Shown here piece by piece: positions 12,073 through 23,622 of a stretch of 64,000 bases of DNA (position 1 is its first letter; the number at the start of each line of letters is the position of its first letter). The notes under the pieces were generated by a model. The model was not told the DNA's origin, searched no databases, and saw nothing but the letters and a program-made list of their open reading frames with translations. The translations under genes were made by a program, and so were the position numbers. The stretch is from Botryosphaeria dothidea (taxonomy: Eukaryota; Ascomycota; Dothideomycetes; Botryosphaeriales; Botryosphaeriaceae), in the NCBI GenBank assembly GCA_011503125.2, contig WWBZ02000008.1, forward strand, positions 930,001 to 994,000, given 5' to 3'.

Positions 12073-12541
12073 ATGAGTCAATTCAATGCAACCCCGACAC
12101 CGGCCGTCGCGCCCTTTCCCGTAAGTGAGCTGCTACTGGAAGTGCCAAAGCCTCAAAGCTAATGGGTCTTCTCTCAAGTGCCAGCACTGCAGAAAACGCA
12201 AGATCCGGTGCAGGGATGTTGACAACCTTGACCAGTGTGTCAGTTGCCGAGTCGCCGGAGTCGAATGTTTATTCATGCGTGTAAGTACAAGCAGGAAGAC
12301 CCGCCACTTGGCTTGGACATGGCGCTAACGAGATCAACGGACAAAGTCGGGCGCGTGCTTCCCTCCAGGAATCATGCAGCTCACTCCCCATGGCCCCGCC
12401 ACCGCCCAGCCAGCCGTCGTCAGCCATGCGCAGCCTTCCATCACCTCAAGCACCAGCACCAGCGCCGCGCCGACCGACCACGCCGTGGGTGCTGCCGCCG
12501 GTCCCAGCCGTGCTGATGAAGGCCCTCCCACTACGCCCTAG
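12073..12541 (+). CDS. Mini Zn(II)2Cys6 zinc-cluster protein (114 aa, three exons)
   Basis: The exons are 12073-12120, 12179-12280 and 12347-12541. Both introns (12121-12178, donor GTAAGT; 12281-12346, donor GTAAGT, branch GCTAACG, acceptor AAAG) are canonical, and every exon is in phase 0. The first exon encodes a short N-terminal leader. Exon 2 begins exactly at the first cysteine and encodes C-x2-C-x6-C-x8-C-x2-C-x6-C with the basic run RKRKIR, the fungal binuclear zinc-cluster DNA-binding motif (C17, C20, C27, C36, C39, C46). The tail (residues 51-114) is Ala/Pro/Ser/Thr-rich, starting S-G-A-C-F-P-P-G and ending at TAG 12539-12541. Usual zinc-cluster regulators exceed 500 residues and have a middle homology region; this one has neither that region nor an obvious activation domain. 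It may be a DNA-binding antagonist, a partner subunit, or a diverged short protein. Its targets are unknown. Confidence 0.78.
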
Positions 12542-14962
12542 CTGGGTCTTACACCCGCCTGTCAGGCAGAGCCGTCTCGGTTGGTCGGTCAGAGTGGCGC
12601 CGCTGCTGCCTGCAACGCTGGCGGAGCCCAAGACTGCAGCTTTGGCGGCCACCACACTTCTTCCAGTATGTTGCACTAAGCGGGTGTTGTGTGGAGACGA
12701 GACGGAGAGATTCACTCTCAAGAGCGAGAAAGCTGGTTGGCATGAATGGCGGACGTCGATTTCGAGGTTGCTGATGGCTTGGGCCTTGTTCTGATGGATT
12801 TTCTTTTCAACGGTCACTCTATTGATGGTCTGTAGCAATCGATCCTTTTGCTCTTTTTCTCTGCTTACGCTTGCCTGCCGCTCGTTATGTTGTTCCGGAC
12901 ACCCCTTCCCCGTCTGGCCTTCGGCTCCACTCTGCATGTTTGGCGTTGAGTTACCGTTGCCGCAACTCGTTATACACTCAACGGTTGTGCGTTCGTGTTT
13001 TCGTCTTAGCGTTTTGGAGAGGACGCCGAGTTAATGATCTGGCGTGAATGTTGCCTACTCCACGAAGAGTACTAAAATGTGAACAACAGTCCGCGTGGGA
13101 GAGTTGAATCTGACGAAAGCCTTTTTTTTCAACCACCATGCACCCATAGCAGCCTCTTCAGAGCTACACTGCATGAAATGTAAGCGCTTACACCCAGTGA
13201 TTCACAACCCCACGGCTACGAGAGCCGCACGTGCGACTTCGAACACGCCAACGTTCGCGAAGGAGTCACCCGATGTAGACACTTCAGAGGTACTCCGAAA
13301 ATCCCAGCCTACCTCTGAGCAATTGAGCGGGCCTTGACACCTGGAGATTGTGCAGATGGATTCCCCCCTAGAGGACGTAGCTACATGGGCATCATGGAGA
13401 ATTTGTCTTGGAAACCACAGTGCTCGGTCTGACCCGATCATCGGACGATGCGGATCCCGCTCCACCAGATCACGCGGAAGCGCCCAATACTCCGTTCCCT
13501 CCCATCGATGCTTCCAAAGGTCAGAGTCATGCCCCTGAGTTTTTACCCGATTCGTTCGTCCTCCGTTCGACTCCCACGCTGGACCTCTCTCGTTCGAGGG
13601 CTAGGTTGAGGCAAGGCTGGTGCCTGCCCAGCATGATGTGTTTCTTGCTTCTTTTTGACCTCTTGGAGGACTGGGATGCGCAGAATGAGCGGTCCACGGT
13701 CCATACAGGACAAGTGGTTGCGATGTGTATATCCGTTCTCCGGTGAGCACCAAGTAATTCTTGTTGGCAGCAGTTCTGCAACTCTTGCAATGCAACGTTG
13801 CGAAGTACAAAGATTCCGCTGTCAGAAACGCTGGCCGTGTGTAAAGCTCCCAGAGCCTGTGTTCTCGCTACATCCACAACCACTGCGCAGTGCCGTAAGC
13901 TTAAAGGCGATGGTATAAGCCGGGACAGGATGAGACTTCAACTACACACGAAGTGGCGGATGATGCCGTCACGTTGTCGGTGCTGACTACAGCCGTTTTT
14001 CACACCATGCCCTTCACGGCCGATGATCTTGCCTCGACACGGATGCCCCATTTCTGCCGCTAATGCTCTAGAGATGAGTGGTCGTCGAGAGCCGATTGGA
14101 TGATTCGCTTTACCCGCCAGGCTGTACCACACCGCAGACTCCCCAGTAAGCAGACATTCTCTGTTTGAGCTGTTGGAGTGATTTCGAGAGAGACTGATAA
14201 AAATCAATGAATATGCCGTGGTAGTAGACTACGAATGACCGCCAACCATGCTCCGGACCGTCATTGCTCAAGGCAAATGTCTTCGCATCCAAGCCCATTC
14301 AATTGGAGAACCTCTACATTCACGCAGTTGTCCATTGCAGAAACTCGAGGACATCTCAGATCAGATGAACACGTTTGCCAAAATGATGGAGTCCACTGGA
14401 CATCTCTGCCAGTGTGGCACATGTTACCAAGAAGGCCTGAAGAGAAGCCGTCTTTGGTACAAATCTCAATCTCAACCCGATAGCAGCGATGAGGAGACGG
14501 CAAACGATGGCGTCAGCCAGAGTAAAAGACGTGGACGCCAACTCCTTCTGCATCACATGTAGCATATTCGAACACTCACGCGGCTGTGCCATGTTCTTGT
14601 TCGCTGCATGCAGCCACTCAGGCTTGCAAGCTTGCAGGGGTGCGCATCGCAACTTCGAACGTCGCCGTCAACAGCCTTACTTTTCAGCCCCAGTCTCTCC
14701 GCGAAGACAACGGCAGAGTGAACAGCAGACCAACCCACACTGGTGGATGCAGGCGCCCGTGGGTTCTCGGGCCGGCCATCCACGACCGCGCGGAACGGTT
14801 TCCGGTCAGGAACAATAACTTTGAACGTCTGGAGCGTCGTCAGTAGTGACACAAGCAGGGTTCCCCGCATTAGCGCTACACGGCCAAGACGTCATCACTA
14901 CTCGTTCCCAGCCGTCACGCTATGCCTCCATCATGGAAAATCAGGGGTGCGGTCTGGGATGC
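12542..14962. other. Stretch with weak coding hints only
   Basis: Short open frames with hints of protein character occur at 13095-13337 (a C-x2-C pair followed by a basic stretch), 13408-13746 and 14248-14562 (a hydrophilic frame with C-x-C-x2-C). None has a complete domain, splice support or a consistent frame. They may be remnants of decayed genes. No repeats were recognised before the LTR at 14963. Confidence 0.35.
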
Positions 14963-15202
14963 TGTCAGACTTTCTTGCCTTACTACCTCAGGCATCTCAG
15001 TTATCTCGAATATTCTATCCTTTATACAACAACACTCTTTGATGCCCAACCCCGCATCGGCACTCTCTCTCGGATCTTTAGTATCCTCGGTTATGTAGTT
15101 ATCACCTATGTATATAAGCAAGCCTACCAACCTCCCTTTCAGGAGACAGGCAGAATCTACTCTCTTTTCTGACCTCACAACTCTTCACTCTCAAATCCAA
15201 CA
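14963..15202 (+). mobile_element. Solo LTR (240 bp) of the copia family, TSD GATGC
   Basis: The sequence begins TGTCAGAC, ends CCAACA, and is nearly identical to the LTR at 25895-26134; the few differences I see are C/T transitions. It is bounded directly by GATGC at 14958-14962 and 15203-15207, a perfect 5-bp target duplication. It is therefore an independent solo LTR and not the 5' LTR of the copia body that starts 650 bp downstream. Confidence 0.9.
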
Positions 15203-15780
15203 GATGCCCATGTCGGCTGGTCTCTTGAAAAGAGGTTGATCGAAATCGGTGGAAACTACAGATATTGAGCAAGAGAATGAGGAGGCCTGGCAGGTAGAGC
15301 TGTCGGTGGAGATTGGCGTTATACGAAATGCTGTCGAGTTACAATACCAAGAAGCAGTGAACATGATTTTGAGGTGGAGCAAAACTCCAGATGGTCTCGC
15401 TGGGCCAGGCCTGCGTGTTCGGTCGGTGCCGCCACTCCCGCTGACCATGAACAGGCTGTTGAAGGTGGCGAAGACCAGGACGAGGAAGACTAGCGCGAAA
15501 CCGGACCGGCACCGGTACGAGCACTAGCACCGGCGACAACAATATCAGCCTGAGCACTATCATCGTGAACAGAGACAGAGAATCAATAACAGTACCAGTG
15601 AATTTTTGCCGTGGTAGGGAGCTTCCAATCGCGATTTCGACAAAGAGGTCACGAGGTGTAGTACAAAGGCAGTTTTTATGCCCTCAAACAACGGCTGCAG
15701 GGCCCAATCCCAGAAGATGAGGGCCCGGAAACAGTGCAGGCAGGCCTGGAACAAAATGGCCGACCCCCTCAATCCAACCT
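15203..15780. other. Short interval between solo LTR and composite element
   Basis: A 92-codon frame (15249-15527, plus) starts with an acidic helical stretch (TDIEQENEEAWQVELSVEIG) and ends in a basic tail. It could be a remnant exon, but no domain, splice site or second exon supports it. Confidence 0.25.
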
Positions 15781-15847
15781 TGTCAGAATATAAGGCAGAT
15801 TAGCACGCACTGGTAACAGTGCGGCGTCGTACTTCTGCAGTTCGACA
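15781..15847 (+). repeat. 5' short terminal repeat (67 bp) of the miniature LTR element
   Basis: Starts TGTCAGAATATAAGG, ends GTTCGACA, and is preceded by target duplication AACCT. It matches 26448-26514 over its full length. It shares only the first seven bases (TGTCAGA) and the terminal ACA with the 240-bp copia LTR. Confidence 0.88.
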
Positions 15848-15861
15848 GTTATGAGCCCGGG
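15846..15861 (+). other. Primer-binding site, initiator tRNA-Met anticodon-arm type (copy 1)
   Basis: ACAGTTATGAGCCCGG includes the last bases of the short LTR. GTTATGAGCCC is the reverse complement of GGGCTCATAAC, the anticodon stem-loop of initiator tRNA-Met. Ty1/copia elements such as Drosophila copia prime from an internally cleaved 5' half of this tRNA, so a site with no TGG complement to the CCA end is expected. The same 16 bases recur at 26133-26148. Confidence 0.72.
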
Positions 15862-18800
15862 GGACGCTACGGCTGGACGCCAAGACTACCCTACTTCTTA
15901 GCTCTTTACTGATCAACTCTCCTACTCAACTGAGTACTCTTTACTGATACGCAACTGCTATCATCTACGGCTTCTGCCCGGTTACAGGCTACGGCGACTA
16001 AACCAACAACTTAACACGGAGCCACACTGGCTACCACCTCTGCTCGAATCTAACTAGACCAACAATAACTTACAGACAACATGGGAGACTCTACCAAAAC
16101 CCACATACTTACCAAGTCTTCGGACTGGAATCACTAGTTATTCCTGGTGAAAGGAAGAGCCCAGAACACTGACATCTGGAGCCTCGTTGATCCTTCACTA
16201 ATAACCAAACCTCAGGGCACAACCAAACCTAAGAAACCAACAATTCAAGGCACAGTTACTGCTGACAAAAAGCTCACTTATAACTATAAGATGAGCAACT
16301 ACCGCGCAGACTACGCACTCTACGAAAAACAACAAAAGGCACTTACTAATCTTGCAACCTACATCCAGGACTCAATCGCCACAAATCTGCTCCCGTACAT
16401 CAGCAACACGGATTCGGACAATCATCCTTGGACCTATCTAACAACGCTCAAAGCCAAACTTGCACCAACCAACGAAGCTACAGATCTGGAACTCGAACAG
16501 CAGTACAATCAGCTCAAGCGAGGTCCATCCAACCAGAACATTGAGAAATGGCTTCAATCTTGGGAAGAGGTCTACACCAAAGCCAAGCAACGCGACTTGC
16601 CACAAGTCAAAGACGACCGACCAGTCAGAGACTTTCTCCTCTCCCTTCGAGGAATCGATTCCACATACTCTCAGATGGAACTGCACCTTCTACGAGGCCA
16701 AGAAACTAAGCTAACCCTTCACAAAGCTGTTGAAGACTATAGGCAACATCTACGAATCGAGAATCTCGAGAAACCATCCAAATCCTCGAAGCACTCAGCC
16801 TTCCCGGCCACTTTCAAGGGCAAGGAACAGGAAAATAACGAAAAGCCACCTTGTATCTGTGGACTCAATCACTGGTATAAGGACTGTTTCTACCTAAACG
16901 AGGATATACGGCCTAAGCACTGGAATCCAAATAAGGCTGCTCAAACACGTGTCAACGAGAAACTCAAGGATCCAAAAATCAAGGCACGAATCGACTATGC
17001 ACTAAATCGAGAAAAGGAAAGATAACTTAGTTCTCCATCCACTACAAACACGACTGCAACTCCAACACCCAACGTTCAAAGCAAATCCCCTTCAATCGAG
17101 GTCGCCTTATTCTCTATTATCAGCCACTCTACAAGGAGAGCTAATACTTCTCTTCAGTCATCCTGGATTCTCGACTCTAGAACAGATCATCATATCTGCA
17201 ACCGATCCATGCAGGATAGATTCAAACAAACCAGAGCTGCTGAACCAGACGAATACCTCACCTGTGGAGAAATAACTACACTAATTACTGCCTATAGGAC
17301 AGTTACTATTAACGTTAAGACACCATCTGGTAAAGGCTATATCACTCTCCAAGATGTTGCAATGTCTCCATCTTTCATAGCCAATCTTATATCGCTTGAC
17401 AAAGCTCTTGAAGCAGGAATCGACTAGAACCTAAGGACTGGAACTCTCAGCAAGAACAATCAGACGCTCTGCTTCACTAAACGACACAACGGACACTTCT
17501 ACCTTAAACGAAATGCAGCACCTCTTCAAGCTTATTATTCGATACTTCTCGCAACTTAACTAACTGCTTTCGTAACCAAAGCCGCACATATTACTAACTG
17601 GCACCGCATCCTTGGCCACGCTAGCCAGGAAACTCTTTAATATCTCGAAGAATCCACCGAAGGAACACAAATCACTCCATCACCATCTGAACAACTACTC
17701 CAGCACTACGAAACCTGTGCTCTATCAAAGGCTCACAGAATCGTCTCTCGATCTTCAGACAAAGAAGAAGAACCAACTAAGCCTTTCTCACGCGTTACAT
17801 TCGATCTTCTCTAGCTTACACTAGCTTATAACAGAGATAAATAGACAGCTCATCTTGCTTGCTCATTATCAAACTTCATCCTCCTATTCATATACCGGCA
17901 TAAATTAGATACTTCTAAACTAGCTATCTATAGACTTAAAATTATCAAGATTCGCTACTAAGGCAAGGTCATCTTCTTTAGAACTAATAGAGAAACTATA
18001 CTCGGAAATACCTTTCTCTCCTATCTCATAGATCATAGAATTACCCTTAAAACCTCAGCTCCTGCAACACCCGAGTAAAACGGATACTCTAAACGCTCAG
18101 GGGGTGTACTTCTCATCAGAGCACGAGCCATGCGAATTAGCGCAAACCTTCTAGAAAGACTATAGCCTAAAACTATCCGAGCCGCCGCCTATATCCACAA
18201 CAGGACTCCACTTAAGAAACTCGGCTAGATTATACCTTTTAAAAGAGTTACTAGTAATAGACCAAATCTCTCGCATCTTAAAGCCTACGGATGCAAAGCC
18301 TACTCTCTACGCAAAGATCTTCCACGCACTTATAAGCTTGCTAAACGAGCATTCATCGGATATCTTGTTAGGTACGACTCGACCAACATCTTCCGCATCT
18401 GGATTCCAAGCCAAGATAAAGTAATACGGACCAGAGACGTCACTTTTGACGAAAACAGCTTCTTCGATCTATTAGAGACTAATATCGGTAAAACCCTTTG
18501 AAAGGAGATAATTAAGACTCTCAATACTCCTGCTCTGCCATTAATCTATGGTCTCATGCCTTAGGAAGAACCTGAATTATCTACTCTCAATCAGACAACA
18601 AACCAATCTCAAGCCGAGAAAGACCCATCAACTCAAACGTTACCCACACCCTCAGAATCAGTAGAACCTGAAGTAGGACCTCTCGAATTAGAAGAAGAAC
18701 AAGAACAAGAATAAGAATAAGAACAAGAGCAAGAGCAAACTGAACAACGACTTGGACCTCTACTCCCTGCTCAATATGACACTCCACCGCAACCAGGCGC

Positions 18801-19900
18801 TGCTCCCGGCAATAGAGCACCACGAGGAGCAGATATCTTAGCTACATTCACTAAAGAAACTATTATTCTAGAAAATAGCTCACGGAGTTCTCGAAATCAA
18901 AATCCAAACTACAGCAATGACCCTTTTAGAAAGCCACGAAAACTACGAAAAGAAGCATATACTACAATACTTGCTCAAGCTCAAGAACAACCAAAATCGA
19001 CTTTCTACAACGCGTTCTTAGCTGTAATCAACACTCTAAAACCTAAGTCTAAAGTTCATCGAGACAATCTTCCACCAGAGCCAAAGACCTTCGAGGAACT
19101 CCTCAATCATCCATTCAAGGACGATTTTTTAGCCTTACTCCTTGAGGAAATCAAGAAACTTAAGCAAATTCAGACCTGGATAGAAGTCCCTGTTACACAA
19201 GCACACAAGGCAAAGAAACGGATTATTCCACTTACCTGGGTATTCAAGTACAAGTTTAACGAAGAAGGATACCTTATTAAGTTCAAAGCTCGACTCTGTA
19301 TTAGAGGAGACCTTCAATTAACTGCTTAGGATACCTACGCTGCCACGCTTGCTGCACGAATCTTTAGAGGACTCATGGCAATTATAACTGCTTTCGACCT
19401 TGAATTAAGGCAGTACGACGTTATTAATGCATATCCACACGTCCCAATTGATGAGGAAACATACTATAAATCACCACTAGGCATAAATATTAAGGACGGA
19501 CTCGTTCTCCTACTCCTACGAGCACTATATAGACTTAAATAATTACCAGCTCTCTAGTAAAAGCACTTATTAAAAATACTTCAAAATCTCGGCCTTACTA
19601 AAGTGCCAGAAGCTCCTTGCCTATTTATAAACGAATATATAGTCCTATTCTTCTTCGTGGATAATATCGTTATTATCTACTACAGGGATTACACTACTTA
19701 TATCGATAAATTCCAACGAAAACTCTTCGAAATCTACGAGATGCGATACCTTGGCGAACTCTAATAGTTTCTAGTAATTAGAATCATCCGAAATAGAGAC
19801 GAGCGCAAACTCTGGCTATACTAAGACTCCTACATCGCTAAACTTGCCGCGAAATTCAACGTTAAAGAGGACTCGAAGCGCTCAGTTCCTCTCCCTCCTG

Positions 19901-19918
19901 ATGAACCTATTACTTAGA
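19901..19918. repeat. LINE target-site duplication, left copy (18 bp)
   Basis: ATGAACCTATTACTTAGA here is repeated exactly at 25063-25080. It marks the LINE insertion inside the copia reverse-transcriptase region. Joining the copia sequence across it restores continuity of the polyprotein. Confidence 0.93.
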
Positions 19919-20140
19919 TAGATAGATAAATTCATTTCTTCCCGATATAGCTCCCTTACGGGTCCATGCGGGGCTGGCTATCTATTATTATTTTACATGA
20001 GGGGGAAAACCTTTTCGCCTGGCAAAACCCCTCCTCTCTCTCTAGGTATGCTATCCTATACTAGTTCTGTTTTTCCTTCTTACCGGTAGCGGCTGCTGTG
20101 GCAGCCCTACATTCACCTACTAGACCTATCCCTTTAGTCC

Positions 20141-23100
20141 TTATCCTCGTAATTGTCCGGGTCCTGGTGGTCCTGGTGGTCCTGGTGGTCCTCCTGGTTC
20201 CTCTTCCTGGTTACCCTCCTGGATTAGTTCTCTTGCTAGGCTGAATTGCTTAAGCAGCCCTAGGCGTAAGAACCAGTCTGTCGCTGCTTTGATCCCCTTC
20301 TTCGTTGAGAGGAGGGAATAGTAGTCCGTAGTTCCTGCCTTTTGGAGCATCTGTGCCCTACCCTGTTGGAAGTCGGGGCAGAAGAGGAGGATATGCTTTG
20401 GGGTTTGTCTATGCCAGCCGCATGGGCAGGCAGGGCTGAGGTGCCCTGGCACCTTGCGCCTGGAGAGAAAGTCCTCTAGTCCAATGTGCTCTGTACGTAG
20501 TAGAGTGGCGAGTGTGCTCTGTGGCTTGGGCAGTTCGCTGTGGATTTGTCTGATTTTTGGGTTCCACTGTGTACTTTGGGCTACTGGCTTGCCTTGCCTT
20601 CCTTGGCTAGTAAACTTTATCCATCTCTCCTTCCACTTGTTCCTGTATACCATACGTAGTCTTGTTCGCTCTAGGAGGCTCTAGTAGGTAGGGGGGCAGC
20701 AGTGAAAGAGGGAGTTTGCCTTTTTCCTAAGTAGGGATCTCCTAGCTGGGCTAGCGGCACCTCCAGCACTCAGAGTAGCCCTAGCTATCTGTTTAATACT
20801 CTGGCAAGTTTCCTCTACTACTACTGCAACTGGGCCATCTCTAGCTCTAATAGTTTGGGCTAGTGCTAGTTCATCCAGGTGTAATGAGAGTGGGGGAATC
20901 CCCGTCTCATGCTCCAAGGTTTATATGCTGGTTGACTTATACGCTCCTGAGATGGTGCGTAGGCACTGGTTTTGGATCTTCTGTAGTGGCTGGATGGCTA
21001 TTTTCCTCCACCCTGGGGTCCCCTCCGGGGCATGCCATACTCCACAGCCATAAGTAAGGGCTGGCCTTACCACGGCCGTATAGATGTGGCGGGCTTTAGT
21101 AAATGAGGCTCCCCAGGTGGATGCTGCGAGTCGGGAGAGAGATGTGCACTATTTAATTGCCTTGGCTCCTGTTTCCCTGATATGGGGTCCCCATCTAAGC
21201 TTGTTGTCTACGTGGATTCCCAGGATCTTTATCGTGGGCTCTAGGTGTCCAGCAAATCCAGGGATGCGGATATCTGCTGCCATATTGAATCTCCTCGGCT
21301 TTCTTGTAAAGTGGATAAGGTGGTACTTGTCTGGCGAGAACGCTGACCCGTGGGTAGCTGCCCAGTGCTCGCAAACTTGGTGTGCTCCCTCTAGTATCCT
21401 ACAGTTTTGTTCTGTGGATCTACTAAAGGCTAGGATATTGGTATCGTCGACGAATCCAAGGGGGAAGGTATTACCCCTACGTAGCTGTGTGAGTAGATTA
21501 GAGGCAAAGAATAGGTAGAGGATTGGGGATAGGGAGGATCCCTGGGGAATCCCGGTTGAGGTCTGGATTGGCGGGCTAGTAAAGTCCCCAAAAGATAGCT
21601 GAGTGGTCCGGTCCTGTAGGAAGGAGTGCGTGAATCTTTCTACCCATTCGGGGAGCCTCGCCATCCTTATATTATAGAGGAGTCTCTTGTGGGATACATG
21701 ATCGTATGCCCCTGAGATGTCTAGGCTAAGGACTGAGGCCACCAGCCCCGGATCTTGCGCCCAGATAGTATGGATCTGTTCCGTGAGTAGGTCGAGAGCT
21801 GCTACTGCTGACCTGTTTCTCCTAGCTCCCATCTGTGTATCGGGAAGTAGTTTATAGGCTTCAGTCGCCTGGGAGATCCGATCTGCTATAATCCTCTCAA
21901 GTAGCTTTCCTAGCGTATTAAGTAAAGCAATTAGTCTAAATGACTTGGCTTTGGTATAGTTATCCCTCTGTGGTTTCCTTAGGACTACGGTAATAGAGCT
22001 TTTGAACTGCCTAGGGTGGTATCCAAGTGCGAGGCATCCCTGGAAGAGCCTGGTGAGGGGTTCCCTTAGTGTCTCAGCGCATTGCTTTAGGAACCTGTTG
22101 ATGATCTTGTCTGGGCCTGGTGCCTTGTCTGGGGGAAGCTTCTTGATGGTGTGGAGGACCTGCTCTTCGGTAACGCCTTGGGGGATCTCTACTGGCTCTG
22201 GGTATATACACCCATCTAGATCTGAGAGGTCGGTGGCCCTGGGAGGGGGGAAGAACTGGTTGGTGAGGATTTCCGCCTTAGACTGGTTGTCGTAACGTAG
22301 TTGTCCATCTGCTCCCTGAAGGGGTGGGAACTGGGGTGGGGCTGGCGGCTCTAATGCCCTTGTTCTTGCCCACCTTAAGAGCTTCCAGAGTGTAGAAGAG
22401 TCTGAGGTTATCTCGGCTACTATTCTGCGCCATGCTTTTATTCTGTCTCTTCTGATCTGCCTCTTCTTGCTATTAGCAATAGTTTGGTAAACAACCCAGT
22501 CCTCCTCCCTCCCTGTGGCTGTCCACTTCCTTCTAGCTGCTCTAGCCTGGTGTACTAGGTCCGAACACTCCTTTGTCCATTGTATAGAGGCCCAGGGCGA
22601 GGGTCTCGCTGCTGGGATAGTCTCCTGGATTGTCCTTTGGATGGCCTCCTGGAGCAGTATAGTAAAGTGATCTAGGTCTGCTTTAGTATCAAGAGGGGCT
22701 GCTTTAAGGTGTTTGAGCTTTAATTGGAGCACATTATTAGTTCTCTTCCAGTCTGCTTTCTTCCACTGGGGCCTTAGGGGGCGTGGTTCCGCGGGGGTAA
22801 GGGAAAAATCGAGTGTAGTAAGGATAGGTAGGTGGTCAGAGGATGATTCAAGCTCCTAACTGACTCCGCAACTAAGGATCCTCTCCTCTAGCCACTGTGT
22901 GGTAAAGATAAGGTCTAGAGTGCTCTCGCTACTACCCTCTCTCCTCGTAATAGTGCCTTTTGGGAGGGCTAGGTTAAGGTTGGCTGTAGTGGCTATTTCG
23001 ATAAGGTTATCTGCAAGGGTATGGTGTCTTAGGGCGGTTATACCCCCCCAGATAGGATGGTGAAGGTTAAAGTCTCCTAGGAGGATATGCTCCCCTGGTT

Positions 23101-23497
23101 TTCTAAGAGCTTCTGGGAGAAGAGATAGAGTTTCTAGAGCCGTACTGGTATAGGAGGCTGGTGGGGGATTATAGCAGTTATGGATATGGATTGTACGTGT
23201 CTTAGTGGTAAGGGATAGTGTAATGAGATCTGGTGAGTGGACTGTTGCTTGCCAGGAGTCGGGGGCAATGGCCTTGCTTATGAAGAAGCAGGTTCTTGCC
23301 GTCCCCTCCTGAGGGAAAACTGTGTGGTAGGCAGGGTGTCTTGCTGTTGTCTTCACCCTCGGGTTCCTCCAGGGTTCCTGGATAGCCAGGATATGGTGGA
23401 TTTTTGGGTCCACCTCCTTGAAGAGCGGGAGTATTACCCTATCCTTGCTCTTATGGACGTTATACTATACGATAGAGAAAGCGCCTGTATCTAACAT
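20141..23497 (-). pseudogene. LINE ORF2: endonuclease-reverse transcriptase
   Basis: One frame of 1118 codons runs from ATG 23497. The apurinic-type endonuclease spans residues about 10-215, with Y-N-V-H-K-S-K, L-A-I-Q-E-P-W and G-D-F-N-L-H-H-P-I-W. Reverse transcriptase follows at about 370-720, with P-P-D-K-A-P-G-P-D, S-F-R-L-I-A-L, G-I-P-Q-G-S-S-L-S-P and the catalytic F-V-D-D near 21445. The C-terminus has a C-x-C...H-x4-H-x5-C block (CPCGWHRQTPKHILLFC) typical of fungal Tad elements, then a collagen-like GPPGPPGPPGPG tail. Stops interrupt it at 23465-23467, 22856-22858, 21149-21151, 20921-20923 and 20681-20683. At least two replace Gln codons (CAG to TAG), a RIP product. The catalytic aspartates are still present. 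Confidence 0.9.
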
Positions 23498-23622
23498 TGA
23501 CTTCTTTCCATCTCTAAGTCAGGCTGCGAGGGAGTCGGTGGTGTAGGCTGCGAGGCGGAGGGGGTTCCCGCGGGCTCCTCCCCCGAGGCATGCTGGGAGC
23601 TGTTAAGTCCGGTGAACCGCAT

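Noticed and set aside
13095..13337. Possible zinc-ribbon exon (C-x2-C followed by a basic stretch)
   Set aside because: The second Cys pair needed for a ribbon is absent and no adjoining exon was found.
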